In this document: positions 37,111 through 50,389 of the stretch, piece by piece | How the letters are laid out: every line of letters begins with the position of its first letter | Numbering within the stretch: position 1 is the first letter of the stretch | Assembly: GCA_026874595.1 (NCBI GenBank) | Contig: CM049312.1 | Location: forward strand, 67,240,929-67,304,928 | DNA length: 64,000 nt | Direction of reading: 5' to 3' | Origin: Sipunculus nudus | Lineage: Eukaryota > Annelida > Sipuncula > Golfingiida > Sipunculidae | The notes under the pieces: model-generated | What the model saw: the letters and a program-made list of their open reading frames with translations, nothing else | Databases searched by the model: none | Told to the model about the DNA's origin: nothing | Made by a program: the position numbers and the translations under genes

Positions 37111-38533
37111 CACATTCACTGCCAAGCCCATGTTCACCCCCAGTGCCAGGGCCTTACACAGGGACCCCAGCAGCCCGAGAGGTGCAGTGTACCAAGACTA
37201 GGTGCTAATTACCTGATAAGAAGTTGTGACTTCGGATAACACAGGGGCAATAAAACTCGGGGGAGGTGTGAAGTTGGGCACTGAGCCAAATGACCGCGAT
37301 AGTAGTCAAGGCATGGCTCCGGTAGACTGGTCTAATAGCGTCTACATTGACACAAGCATATAGCTAACAATTCAAATAAAGATCTATATTTGTAAATGAT
37401 GAACCAAATGAAAATGTGTATCTTGGCGCGAATGCTGATTTGGGAAGAGTCAAATGTACCGGAACTGTATATTCGGGCACGAGCGATTTTTACATTTATG
37501 CAATCTAACTATAAAAACAAGAGTTGGTATCAGCTCCGAAACGGCGCGGTGGTTAGAACCGGTTGTACGTACGAGGCTGACAACGTGAGTTCGAACCTGT
37601 GCGCATCTTTTTTTTTTTTTAACAAACATGTAATTTTGGTGCTCAAACATACATTTTTACGCTTTCATAACGAACACAGCGATTGCACCAATCAATATAA
37701 TTATTAAAAAATATAATTTAACATTACACATGTAATTTTCAAACATAGTCATAGACTGTTTATAATATATACCGACATGCTTGAGCCTTGACGCGCAGTT
37801 GACCTCGTCATTGTAACAGTCACACGAAACACGGAGATTATTCCAGTTTCGCAATTTGCGAGCACTTGTTTGTAAAGTTACTAAAAGATATATATCTATA
37901 TATAAGTAAATAAGGAACAAGAAATAAGCCAAAAGAACCATTTGCAGCCGCGTTCTGATTACACTGCCATAGTACACTGTCAATCATGTGGCACGCGCCC
38001 TTTGTTGTTGATTGCGCAATACCCTGTCCTCGCGGGGCAATAAACCTGAACGACCTCACGCCTCGCTATCTTGAGTTCACACCTAGGGTGCAATCTATTA
38101 CACCTCGGCCTCCCAACCGGGTTTGTCGTATATAAGTGGCCAAAACATGTTCTAATATGAAACTAGCTACATATTTTTACAATCCTCCTTTTCGTTTGAT
38201 TCAAAGTAGTATTCTTACAAGGAATCGACTTCAAACTGAAGCGCGTCGTGAAGTTATTTCACGGCAACGGACCGGATCCGTGGTTTTTGTCACCATCTAC
38301 ACACCTTTCCTGCTTTCAAATGATGCAGCGCACTGTTGAATAACAAATATTTCATTTTCATACTGCGAGACTATTTTGTAAATGTACTACTACTCATCTG
38401 CAGAGAATTTATTGAAAAATTTGTGAGAATTCCGGCTGAAAATGGATTTTAAATATATGACGTGTATACACGTGCTTGGCACTGGGGGAATCATAATTAA
38501 CAACGTGTATACACGTCATTGGCAGCGAATGTG
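37111..38533. mobile_element. Non-autonomous piggyBac-like element
   Basis: TTAA flanks both ends (37107-37110 and 38534-38537). The left end reads CACATTCACTGCCAAGC, and the right end in reverse complement CACATTCGCTGCCAATG. This resembles piggyBac-type termini, and the subterminal ACGTGTATACACGT palindromes occur twice at the right end. CCCCCAGTGCCA near each end forms a second inverted pair. The 1423-bp body is CpG-rich and has no transposase-like frame. It carries a tRNA-like segment at 37543-37620. Confidence 0.75.
37543..37620 (+). ncRNA. tRNA-like Pol III segment with T-run terminator
   Basis: An A-box-like TGGTTAGAACCGG (37550-37562) and a B-box-like GAGTTCGAACCTG lie about 25 bases apart, followed by a run of more than 12 T. 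This is the architecture of a tRNA-derived SINE head or tRNA pseudogene. Acceptor stem pairing is poor, so a functional tRNA is unlikely. It sits inside the piggyBac-like element. Confidence 0.45.
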
Positions 38534-41500
38534 TTAAAAAAAATAAATGTAATATATTCACTTTGGACTACTTTTACATCAATCTAAACACTAGACATAG
38601 TAGGAATCTAGAGTGATATTATCAACTGCATCTTTGTCTATTATTAATTTCCTTCATATGATCCCTAATGATTAGTAATGAATAATATGATTTATTTTTT
38701 TATCATTAAAATTGAACTGAAAAAATACCAAAGGTGACTGCATGGTATTATTTAGAATAACATTGACATTGACATTCTATCCATCCATACAAGATTCTTA
38801 CATCATCAGTAACTGCAAGTTAATTTCCTGTTACTCATCAACTAACAAGTTCCTTTTCTATTAACTTTTCTTTAATTTGTTTTTAAAAACTAATAAAAAG
38901 TTATTAATTTATTGGTTATTGTTATGTTGCTTTTCAAAACAACTACTAGATGAGTTGGGTTGGACACCTGGATCAACTGTGGCTGGCCATAAGCTGTCTG
39001 GCTGCCCCAGTGTATGCCTCGCCTCAAGCGTGCATAATTTGCTGAAAGGTCAACAAGGTCAACATACAGGTGACTGTAGGGGCTGGGTAGAGACTGGGTC
39101 TGACATGGTCTCATAAAAACATTAATAAAAGCTACAATTTTTTGCCAATTTCTTTCAGCTTTGTAAACTACAAACATGTACATAGGAACTATATAGAGGA
39201 TTTTTATGGTAAATATGAAGAAAAACAGATGAGTGGTTTTGATATTAGGCAGTCCTGAAGTGTGAAAATATGTCTTTAATAAAAAATTGAGGTTTTTCCT
39301 TAATTTTTCAAAGGAACAAAGTCGCAAAGACCCAGTTTTCGGCTTGGTAGGAGATCTTGGGGACATCTAACATTATGCCAAATTTTGGATTCCTAGGTCT
39401 TACGGTTTCAAAATGTGCCACATCTACGGACAGATGGATGGACAATGGACCACTACTATGGCTCAGATGACTTATAGTCAGCTGAGCTAAAAAGGTCAAT
39501 GCAGGTGGCACCACCAATACCTGAATTTCACATATGACTCATGTGAACAACACTGGCATAAAATTTGGTGATGATAGCCCCAGCCGTTTCTGAGATTGTC
39601 ATTTTTGTATGCTTTTTTGGACAGATGACTAAGTTCAACTTCCTGTAAGTTGTAACTTGGCCAAAATTCATCGAACTTGAACCATTCGAACAAACTTGAG
39701 AGAGATGGTATAATATATTATTTCTGTGAAATATTGAAAATTTGGCTTGACAGTTATGGAGGAGAAGGTTTTTAAAGGTTTTTTTCAGCTTTTTCCCTAT
39801 AAAATCTGAGAAAATGCAGAGTTTTTCAGATGGCTAATTTTTTTTCATTAAATTTCATGATGCTAGCTCCAGTCATTTTCGAGATAGTATGGGTTAACGT
39901 ACAGATGACGGACTAAGGACGCCGCCACACCAACGCATTACCTCACAGGTTCGCTAAAAATTACTACAGATGCATATTGAATGCAAAATTATAATACAGA
40001 TACATCTCACTGATGGCAAAATCTTGAATTAAGTTAAGCATGGATACCAATTATTTATAATCCATGTACAGCCATCTTTATATACCCACAGAGATCTGTC
40101 TACCTGTGATTGTAAACATTGCCTGGCATGAGGAATATCTAAAATCATAAATCTACATTTTTTAAAAGTTTTTAAAAAACATTCTTGTCAATATTAACCA
40201 AAGATAACCTGAAACCTAAATGTCTGGAGGCATGATGTAACGAATGCTGATAAAATGGTGCCAGGCTAGATGTATCTGCTTCACACAGCTAACATTTATG
40301 GTAAAATGACTCAATTCAATCTTTATAATTCAGCCAAAATTCATTCTTTGGAATCATAAAAGACAATTATTATAAGAATTATTTAGGGGATTATTCTTGT
40401 AAAATATTAAACAAATTGGCCTCGGTGGCGTCAGTCAAAAAATGTTTTGCAGGTTTATAACTCATATGGGAAAATACAACAAAATGGCTAAGTTAAGCTT
40501 CCCATAACTCAGCCAAAAATCACTAAAACAAAACCATTTGAACAAACTTGAATTATCAACATCTAAGGATAATTAATGTGTGAGATTTAAGAATTTGGCC
40601 CAGTGGTTTTTGAGAAGAAGATCTTTGTAGCCACTGAGCTAAAATAGGCTGTTATGGAATATGACTAAATTCAGCTTCCCATAACTCAGCCAAAAGTCAC
40701 TGAACTGAGACCATTTGAACAAACTTCAGAAAGCTTTACCCTAGGATCATTCCTGTGCGATATTAAAAAATTTGTCCAAATGGTTTCAGAGAAGAAATTT
40801 TTTGTAACCGTCAGTATGATACAGGCACTGATGACCCCCGTACAAAAAAAGCCAATGCAGGAGGGGCCTCCAATACCTCAATTTCAGATATGACCCATGT
40901 GACCAACGTTGGCATAAAATTTGGTGATGACAGCTCCAGCGGTTTCTAAGATTGTAATTTTAGTATGCTTTTTTGGACAGATGACTAAGTTAAACGACCT
41001 GTAACTTGGCTAAAAATCACCAAACTTAAACCATTCGAACAACTTGAGAGAGATTGTTCCAGGTATCATTTCTGTGAAATATTGGACAATTTGGCTGAAA
41101 AGTTTCAGAGAAGAAGATTTTTAAAGCCTTTTTTAGCTTTTCCCCTATAAAATCTAAGAAAATGCAGTTAGCCAAAAAATAAACAAAATCCGATAGAGTT
41201 TTTTAGATGACTAATTTTTTGCATAAAATTTCATGATGCTAACTCTTGCCATTTTCAAGATAGTATGGGTTAACGTACAGACGACGGACGGCGGCAGACG
41301 GACGACGCCACACCATCGCATAAGCTCACAGGTTCGCTAACAAGATGTAAATAGCAACATATGGGCGGGAAGGTGTTAAAAAACTCCATGAATTCTACAG
41401 GTCTATGCCAATTTTGCAAGATTCTCTTAGAAATAATCTATTCAACCAATACCAGGGGCCGCTGTTTAGGCTGTCCTTAAAAAATTCTTTTATTTGGATT

Positions 41501-41814
41501 TCAGCTGGAATTTTTTTTAGACTAGTCTGCAAATTTTTTTTTGGTATGATCTGCCCAAAGCGCACCTGGGCCCGTAAAATCTGCCTTCATGTGCTAGAAA
41601 AACAGCCCCTCTATGGGCCTAACATTCTTAGATGCTCTTAATTTCCATAATGAAAGATATTACCCGACGTTGCTGATCATTTAGTGTCATCCTTAAAATT
41701 AGTCTGATTGTGTCTATATACTTGGAAGATTGTTACACTCATGTGCGAGAGGAGAATACCTGCCGGGGAAACGCAAGTACAGTTTCATAGATAATTGCAT
41801 ATTTCTTTGATAAT

Positions 41815-42110
41815 TGCATATATTTGTCTGAACCGATTAATAATCGATCATCAGTCGGTTTGCTTTAACAGATGATCGATTATGAAAAAGGAACCGACTC
41901 CTACCACAAGCACCTACCTTGTTCTTCTTGTTTGTCTTCAATGTCGCTGCCTTCACTCCACTCAGCATCACCATCACTATCAGCCATTACATGTTCCTGT
42001 AACAACATTATCAGAAAATTATAATCTAGTGGTCAGCTGATAAACTGATTAATCGATAATTGGTTGTTTTCTTTCAAAATCGAATACAACAATTGCATTT
42101 TAGCATGATC
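41815..42110. repeat. ATCGAT-rich repeat flanking exon B
   Basis: ACCGATTAATAATCGATCAT and CAGATGATCGATTATG lie on the donor side of exon B. ACTGATTAATCGATAATTGG lies on the acceptor side, and another relative at 36000-36100 begins CTAGTGGTGGGCCGATCATC. The phrases resemble ends of a dispersed element. Boundaries cannot be set from this window. Confidence 0.4.
41918..41996 (-). CDS. Exon B, acidic segment
   Basis: This is a 79-nt exon with acceptor GTTGTTACAG|GA and donor CAAG|GTAGGT. It encodes 26 residues: EHVMADSDGDAEW, then SEGSDIEDKQEEQ. The segment is strongly acidic and disordered-looking, with Ser-Asp/Glu sites of the kind used by casein kinase 2. It starts in phase 0 after exon A and ends with G, which joins AT of exon C to make Asp. 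An ATG at 41987-41985 could start translation if this were a first exon, but exon A reads into it in frame. ATCGAT-rich repeat sequence begins about 25 bases from its donor side. Confidence 0.78.
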
Positions 42111-43153
42111 GTTTTTAAAATGATTATGTATGCAAATTCAAAGAATCTAATCCTGTCAAGAATATATGAACACATAGTAATGAACAACATCAAAACTGAA
42201 CCTTGCCCAGCCAACAATTGTCTGACAGAAAGTCAACCGATGTGCAATACCCATGTGCGAGTCACACTATACAGTGGGGTAAATTTTTAAGTACTATGGT
42301 ACACAACGTTTTTTCAAGGTAATAAAGAAATTACATAAAATAATTAATTAATAATTGGTCATTAGTCATTTTTATTTCTCAATCATCCATTATGATTTTA
42401 AAACCAAATCCTACCACTTTAATTAACAAAGGCTACAACATCATTTGATACGTTATGATTCTTGTTTTAAACAAACACTGGTTGGCTTCATATTACTGAG
42501 GGCCACACAAGTGAACTAGGTTAAGCATTATGCCATGACACCAACTCCCCTCATCCCACTGCTGCCACCATATGTAATGAGTCAAAAATAGAAACAGGGC
42601 TGAATGTGAATACAAACCCATAACCTGTGACATACAAGTCAGACATTCTACGGATTTGCTAATAAAGTAAGTTTTACTAACAAGGCCAGTTGGAACTCTC
42701 TTGTGTGTGTGGTTACATATATACAGAACGTTTTTAATATATTTCGATAATGCTCATGGTGACTTCACTAATATTGGCTATATGTTATTGCGTGCTGTTG
42801 TAAACATCTAACAATCATTTCTCCCAATACTGTGCTGTTTATTACCTGCTTATTGCTGGTTATTGAATCTACAGAGTATAATGATTTGGATATATATAAC
42901 TTATTGTGAGCCAAATATTACTCTGTATTACCAGGAGATATTCGAATTAACCTCTTTCTAAACAGGAACAGCAGATGACAACAGGTGATCCAAAGGTTTA
43001 GAGAAAACAATATGCAATGTCTGCTAGTGGTGCCACCTACCTACCACCTTATTTACTAAATTTCACAACCTCAATCTCACCTATATACCAATTCATAACA
43101 GCAATCTCGCCCAGGTGAATTTAAAATCCACCTGGATTTCAACCTTTTCTGTG

Positions 43154-43202
43154 ACATATATATATATATGTACGTGTATGTGAGGGTGTGTGTGTGTGTG
43201 TG
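43154..43202. repeat. TA/TG microsatellite
   Basis: A short TA run followed by TATGTGAGGG and a GTGTGTGTG run. Confidence 0.85.
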
Positions 43203-44059
43203 AATAAATTTGAAAGATTTGTTCACAGTGTGTGTTTAATATCATGTCAAATAACCTGCTAGTAGAAATGAATGCAATTCAAAAACAATTATTTTCAAAT
43301 GTATACAGAACCACATGAACATAAATGGATTTATATTCTTTTATCAATTATTTTTGATCAAATTTTACACAATAATGCTGTAGTCACAAGCTTTATATCA
43401 AAGCATCTTAATATTATATTATTCAACACAAGTTACATATCATATTATTTTAGTTCTGAATATTCCCAACTGATAGCACCACTGAGGACATGCTTGCTAT
43501 GAACTGATAATTTGTTTGCAAAGTACTTTTTATATAAGTTTAAAGGAAGTACAAGAAGAGTTGCCCTCACTGCATAACATGTTATATCCTTCACTGGAAG
43601 GATTTTGAAATAGCTTTATTATCAAAGAGTACAGCTGTCACACTTTCTCATGTGTAAAATGTTAGGTTAACTAACAGTACGGAAGGATTAACTGAGGTCA
43701 AATCCAACTGTTCAGGGCAATATCAAAGGCTAGTAGACAGCATGAATGATTTAACATGTTATATCATGATAATTGAATATGGTGCCCGTTTAATCAACTT
43801 CACTCACACACCAGTTACCATGGCAAATATGAGTGATAACACACTTTTATGGTACATAATGAAGTGATCATGTGAAATAAGTTTTTTTTAGAGTATCAGT
43901 GGTGTGTTTAATGCATCAACTGATGCCTAACTCTATATAATGTGATGCCATCCAAGGGTTAAGTTGATTTTACCCAATTACACAAGACTCACTAAAGATA
44001 TACACATCATATAGAAACCCAGCTTTTGTTCTGTGTGTCTTTTTTTCCACAGTCCACGT

Positions 44060-44113
44060 AATCCTCTTTCTCTCTCTGTCTCTCTTGCTCACTCGCTCTC
44101 TCTATCTCTCTCA

Positions 44114-44150
<37 letters not shown>

Positions 44151-44301
44151 CCCTCGCTCTTTTTCTTTCTTTCTTTCTCTCTCTTTCTCTCTCTCTCTCT
44201 CTTAATCTTTCTCTCTTTCATTCTTTTCTCTCTCTCTATTTCTCTCTCTTTTTTCTCTCTCCCCCTCTCTTTCTCTCTCTCTCTCTTTCCACACTCCACA
44301 T

Positions 44302-44348
<47 letters not shown>

Positions 44349-44452
44349 TCTTTCTCTTTCTTCTCTCTTTCTCTTTCTTTCTTTCTTTCTCTCTTTTTTC
44401 TCTCATTCTCTTTTTCTTTCTCTCTCTCTCTCTTTCTCTCTCTATCATTCAT
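44060..44452. repeat. Imperfect CT microsatellite
   Basis: Almost 400 bases of CT/CTTT repeats. CCACAGTCCACGTAATCCTC at 44048 recurs as TTTCCACACTCCACATAATC at about 44288, so the tract is itself a partial duplication. The 143-codon Ser/Leu frame over it is an artefact. Confidence 0.95.
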
Positions 44453-45950
44453 AAAAATTTCTAAAAAAATCAATATTATGTGGCATTTGATTAAACCTAA
44501 AACTTGTACCAATTGAACTAAAAGCTTTCCTTTTTAAAATTTGGCTCAGATATAGCTGTCTGTCCCAATTTCCCAGACTTATGAGAGTGAATCATAAATC
44601 ATAGTCCTTTCCACCAAAGACTTCTGGCAATAATTTTTGTTCAATATGTGGCAAGGACAATACAGAATGGGACACCTGATTTAACTAATCCCTGTAAAAA
44701 CAGCATGTGACAAAACACACAAGTCCTTCAAGTAACCATGTGCTTTATGTTATTTATGGTATCCAGTATGTCCAACATTTACCATCATCTAATCCATGGC
44801 TGGTAACTGGTGTCCTTGACCTTCCACTTCAGTCAAAATATAGTAAAAAAATAGGCTTTTTCTTAATATAAAAATGTGATCTTTTCACTCAAATTCTTTA
44901 TATAACATTTGTTCCTTTTAAATAATATCCACAGTGCCTAGTTCAGTCACTGACATTTAAACTTTTATAAATAAATTTATTTTTGGAAATTAATAATTTC
45001 CAAAAATTAATGGATACCACAGGTGCCATGGACTGTAATAGATTTCCATTACTTTTATTGAGCTTTATACATCTCTTTAAACAGGACTGAGCTTATCCAG
45101 CTTCAGAATATAGTAATCTTTTTTATCTGTTCAAAGCCTCAATGCCTGACTGAATGACATGCATTATCTACACAATCTAAAAAATTGACCCTTGAGCTAT
45201 CCTGTTACCTTAGTGACCTCTATTCACAAAGCAATCTTTTATAGATGAAGGTAAAAATGCATGTTCCTTTCCCAATTACCTGACAGTTCCTAAAAAATAT
45301 GACACAAGACATAAAAGCATGTTCTGCTTTTTTTTTAATAAGTTTATAATATTTAGTAAGCCTTTTACAACAATTGGGCTTCAGTTGGGCTCCTGAAGAA
45401 ACATAGAAATTTTAAAGGGCACTAGAGACATAATTATAGTTATTTTGCACCAAAAATATATGAAAAAATATAGGACTTTTCACGGCACAATTAGGTTTTA
45501 CTCATTAACTTACCATGCCCAAAAGTTCTCTAAGCATGTAAAGGCCTGTTTAACTGAATTTAAAACCTGCACTTTATTAACTACAACAATTATCCGAAAA
45601 ATTTTACAAAAAAGCTGGATGTGTTCAATAATAATGGTTCTAAAAAACAATAATTATTAAGTAATAACAGTTATATCAGAAACATGACAGTGAAGTGATG
45701 AAATATAGGAAAATATACGAGATTATGTTCCAGTGATTGGAAAATACAGGAGATTATACGAGGCAATATTTTGATGGGAAAATGTACAGGAGTTAAAGTG
45801 AAAGCCCTGCAACAAGAAAGTGTCTCTTTTTCAACTTGAATAAATATCATGAAAACGAAAATACATGAAATAACTTCTAATTTATATATCTGATCAAAAT
45901 CTCATACTCTCTGTTGGTACTCGCTATATACAACTTCAATAATAGAAAAC

Positions 45951-46454
45951 TTAGAGGGGCCCTATCATCTATAAAGCATGTTGAGTTAACATGAAAAAAA
46001 GCTCCTTCCCTTTAAAATTAATCTGTACCTGCCAAAATATTGCCCTGATATAGTTTGCTTACTCCTGTAAACGAGTGTTAAAAACAGCAGACCAGGCGCA
46101 ATCACACTTGTCAACATAAACACAGCGCGTGGGGCCATGTTCATTGCTTAGCCACCCTGTGTCAATCAGGAGATGCCCTGACTGACTTGGCTCAAAATAT
46201 GTATTATATGTTCCTGCTGGCTGAAACATAGTGTGTTGCCCCTCTTAATTGGACCTTCCGTCATGCAGCCTTGTTATGGTAAACAGACTGTGCTTACCCA
46301 CAAACAGAGCCATAACATGGTGTTAAACAGCCATATGTGAGGAAATAAGACCATGTGCTGGGATGGGTTTGCTGGGAAACATTTGTATAGAGCAAAACTG
46401 AACTGACAGTGTGAAAGAATAGGCATAATTTAGCTCCTGATTATGTCCCTTTAA
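45951..46454. mobile_element. TTAA-flanked MITE, family 2, copy 1
   Basis: It starts TTAGAGGGGCCCTATCATCT and ends CTGATTATGTCCCTTTAA. The ends form an imperfect inverted repeat (TTAAAGGG...TAATCA). It is homologous over its full length to 49739-50240, including ATTGAGTTAACATGAAAAAA-type and CTTACTCCTGTAAACGAGTG phrases. It is non-coding. Confidence 0.7.
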
Positions 46455-48252
46455 GAATTTCTAAATAAGTTAAAAATTAAAGAAAAAATAGGTCTTATTT
46501 TCAGTTACAAGAGCAACATGGAAAATAAACCTGTAGGTCATGAATACAATTTCTGCCAATGGCTGATCAATGTCCCATTTGCTGCTGTATCAGAATGAAG
46601 AATCAATGACCCATGCTCCTGCTTCCCAGCACATATTTGTTGATGGCATTTGCTAACAGAAATCAAGTTATTAAGATAACATGCCCCTGACTGGCATTAT
46701 CGATTCTCTCTTTCTGTGTCTACAGGCATCACAAGCTCAGTTCTGTGTTAAATCCAATGCTACATGCTTATTTGTCACAATAATAACAATAAGTTTTGGG
46801 CACAAAAGGTTTCTATTGTTGTCACAGAACTTGCACAAACTGGTTGGGAAAGTGGCAAGCTCTGTGTCCTTGTATTAGGACAGCCTTCATGCAGTTTAAT
46901 TTCCACTTAACCAAACATGATATGAATTGCACCACTGTCTGCATGCCATTATTCCAACATATAAATGATGTGAGTTAACAAGCTGATATTCAATGTAGTT
47001 TTTAATTTAAAACTGGATATTAATAATTAATACAACCCTATCAAAAAGTATAAGGTAAACGTTTCAATCTTTTTCCATTTAAACATTTTTATTCCATATT
47101 TTCAATGGAAATTTCAGAAATATCACCTGATTACTACATGTATTTTCCTTAAATTTTATATATCTTTCACTTTTATGGGTACATAATAAAATAGATAAAT
47201 ATTATACACTTGCGTACTGATATGTTAATTTGCTTCATACAGATTATCAGTGTCTTTTTGATTTCACAAAGACTGTTTGTGCATATACTTTTATTTATAT
47301 TGATTATTGGTGTACACTTTGAATTCTCATGGACTGCTGGTGTATACTCTGGTTTTACATGGGTTATACTGGTGTATACTAAGATTTCAAATAATGTAAG
47401 AACCTAAACGTTTAAACAGGAGTTGCTGCAGGAACTTAATGCTTAAACCAGAGTAAAAGTATGAGGTAGCACAACTATTACTGTGTTGGTAGGGTATTTA
47501 TATGGTAAATCTTGTATAACCATTACTGTAAATTAAACAAACTCCCCCAAATAATAAAGTAGAGCGTTGCTAATCTGGAAACCTTGAGGGACAGAGTTTT
47601 TTTACAGATAAGGGATTGTTTGGATAAATGATTTCATATGATTCACCTTGATTTCTGACATGCCGAGAAACACTGGAGTTTACCAGCGATTGACAGACAT
47701 GAATTAATGAAGCTAGTCCAAAATAAACATTGACATCAGCATTTTTGTTAGGTTTTCCATTAATTTGATCAATTTACAATTTAAAATACATCAAAATTAT
47801 TGCTGATTGACCCTGAAAAATCAAATTCATTTCATTGTTGAATATTTTTTCATTGTTTTGAATTAAAAAAAAGGCAAAATTTTGGTTCTAAGTTTTCAGT
47901 TTCAAATAAACAAGATTTTTATGAATGGTGTTCTGCTTATCATCTTGATTTCAAGGCTCTAATAAATTCAAATTCATAATATCCGGCTACTTAATTACAG
48001 TAATGCAGATCAAATTATAATTTTCCCTGTAGTGGATTATGAGTTAATGTATTAACATAATACTCAAGTGGATTTTGTATTGATTATCTCGGCACATAAT
48101 CCTTCCTATATCTGGCATGACTACCGTTAGCATTTAATCAATTAACCTTCCTGGCGGGTACCTGTCGCAGAGTATGGCCAGGGCTCAACATTAGCTGAAA
48201 AGTAACAATTGCCTAGCAGACAAGTAGATTCCAACATACAACTAGTCCTAAT

Positions 48253-48540
48253 ATACTGGCTCCTGTGGTCTAGGGGTAGAGCACAAAACTCAAAGCCGGA
48301 AGGTCATGAGTTCAAATCTCAGCCAGTGAGATTTTCCCCGGTCAGCCCCCACCGAGAGTCGGAGCACTGTAGAGGCTTAACAGGAAAGATGTGTCCCATG
48401 ACCATGTTCTCTCATAAATGAGTTAACTTTTTGGGGGGAGTTCTTTGGTGGTATGACCCGGCAATGGGGAAGATTATATCCCCAAGCCTGCAGGTGCAGT
48501 AGTCACTGGGCCTGGTTAACACCAGGATATAAAATGAGAA
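48253..48540 (+). mobile_element. tRNA-derived SINE
   Basis: The head has A box TGGTCTAGGGG (48266-48276) and B box GAGTTCAAATCTC (48308-48320). ACTGGCT before the A box pairs perfectly with AGCCAGT after the B box, reproducing an acceptor stem. A non-tRNA body follows (TTTTCCCCGGTCAGCCCCC, GGAGCACTGTAGAGGC). The 3' limit is uncertain. The 70-codon frame here is a by-product. Confidence 0.7.
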
Positions 48541-49738
48541 GAAGTGTGTGCTACTGCCCTGTCATGTACAATGAAACCAGAATGAAATTCTGCAGATGTA
48601 CATACCTATAGTTAAACTAGTATTGAAAAAGTGAGGTTTTTAACCTCTAACCAAACAATTATTAAAAAAAAAACACTTAAAGAAGTATTAGAGTCATCAA
48701 AATCACTGGTCTTCACTGGTCTTCAGGTTCTCCTTCAAATGCCAGTTCCAATGAATCAAGTTATGTTGAATAATAAAATGAGTTAATTTCAAGCTTTCGA
48801 AATTTAAATCAGTTATAAGTGTTAAGTTCAGTATATGTTAACTTCAAGTGCACATCAGTACATGCCAAAAAGTTAAATTGGTGAAATTTCCTTTATTACT
48901 TTGTCATTAAATTTTACTATCAAAATGCTCCTGAGAGCCCAAAAATGTACTATTTAGCATATTTTAAAATACTGAAATAGAGTCAATTAGACATCAACAA
49001 GCATATAAAGGTTTGTCCTTGGCAAGGGCCATCAACTAATATGTAGCAGCTTAATATTGTGCCTGTTTTGCACTGACCAAAGACCTATTATTACATATTG
49101 ATTGGAACATTTCATATATAATTTCTAGAATATTTTGCTAGTTATCATATTAGTTTCACTCTAATTATTAATTCCTTTTAACTTCTTCTTTTAATTGCAG
49201 ATTACTTTTTTGAGGTTGATATGTCATTTTTTTTAATATTTCGAAATTTCAATTGGCACCCCTGAATGTAACATAGTTACAAAAATTGGATAACATGTCT
49301 GCACTACTTTATATATTATACAGTTTATTCTTAATAAAACTGGTCACTAACAGTTCATGCACACATTACTACTCCAACGTTGAGCAGATCACAGGTATAT
49401 ACTCAATAACAACAATAACGTGAAGTATCATAAAAATAAAATTGAGGACAATCCCACCACTGTCTTAAACATGTTAAGTTATGGCAAAAACAGCATATTT
49501 CCCACAGAGCGCTACTTGAGACTCTGCTTTCAAAAGCACACATTTATCCACTTGAGCAAGTCTCAAAGGGAATTAAACACTAGTCTCACCGGTAGTGTCT
49601 ACCATACATACTCTGTTCTTGGTGTAAACCATTGTGTGATTATTTAAGCCTGAAAAGGATTTTGAGATACATGAGTAAACATTCAGTACATACTCCCAAT
49701 ATGCTGTTATGACAATAGTATATGGTACTTTTTTTTTC

Positions 49739-50240
49739 TTAAAGGGGCCTAATCACCTGTAAAGCATATTGAGTTAACATGAAAAAAAGTATCTCTCCTC
49801 TAAAATAAATCTGTACCTGCAAAAATATTGCCTTGAAACTGTTAGCTTACTCCTGTAAACAAGTGATAAAAAATGGTGGACTAGGTGAGATCACAGGTGT
49901 CAACATAAACACAGCATGTGGGGCCATGTGCCAGAGCAGAGCCACAACATGTGTCAATCATGAGATGCCCTGACTTACTTGCCCCAAAAATGTAATACAT
50001 ATTCATGCAGGCTGTAACACTGTGTTGCGGCTCACAATCACGCAGCCTTGTTATGGTAAACAGACACACGTAGACTGTGTTTACAAACACGCAGAGCCAT
50101 AACAAGGTGTAAACTGCCATATGCGAGGAACTGAGACTGTGTGCTGTGATGGTTGTGCTTTGAAACTTGTGTAAAAAGCAAAACTGAACTGATAATGTGA
50201 AAGAATAGGCACGATATAGCTCCTGATTATATCCCTTTAA
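49739..50240. mobile_element. TTAA-flanked MITE, family 2, copy 2
   Basis: It starts TTAAAGGGGCCTAATCACC and ends CTGATTATATCCCTTTAA, with TTAA preserved at both ends. This is the better-preserved copy of the pair with 45951-46454. The 127-codon minus-strand frame over it is not supported as a gene. Confidence 0.75.
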
Positions 50241-50389
50241 AATTACACCACCCTTGTTTGGCACTCATAAAACACATACCTCTGCCAAGGCTTAGAAATT
50301 ATAACCCCTTTACCAAGATCTGTACTAAAACTTAATGATATCTTCCCTAGTCCATATCACTGCCCTCCACAAGGTTTTATTTCTGCTAC

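Larger units (their letters stand above)
36333..41338. repeat. Mosaic repeat block bounded by an inverted 11-mer
   Basis: The left side has CGAACCTGTGA at 36333-36343. Its reverse complement TCACAGGTTCG occurs at about 39951 and 41327, each after a shared 3' tail (GGGTTAACGTACAGA, GACGGAC, CGCCACACCA). 39480-39960 and 40845-41340 are homologous through TTTGGTGATGA-AGC, CAGCCGTTTCTGAGATTGT or variant, and GGACAGATGACTAAGTT. 40290-40840 holds further diverged units with the phrase ACTCAGCCAAAA-TCA. Whether it is one element or several is not clear. Confidence 0.5.
33412..41917 (-). other. Intron between exons B and C
   Basis: 8.5-kb intron. 33420-33700 has repeated AAGGTCATGAA-type phrases. 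A large TA microsatellite lies at about 34.7 kb, a dispersed repeat at 35470-35885, a mosaic repeat block from about 36.3 to 41.34 kb with a nested piggyBac-like element, and ATCGAT-rich sequence at about 41815-41895 next to exon B. No additional exon is supported. Confidence 0.6.

Noticed and set aside
38890-39366. 158-codon minus-strand frame
   Set aside because: No splice-phase link to the gene, no recognisable domain, and part of it lies in the dispersed-repeat block.
41985-41987. ATG in exon B as the start codon
   Set aside because: Exon A reads into exon B in frame through a consensus splice junction, so the ATG is more likely internal, although it cannot be fully excluded.
44033-44464. 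143-codon Ser/Leu-rich frame
   Set aside because: Translation of a CT microsatellite.
49881-50264. 127-codon minus-strand frame with a Cys/Val-rich product
   Set aside because: It lies inside a TTAA-flanked MITE whose other copy does not preserve the frame.
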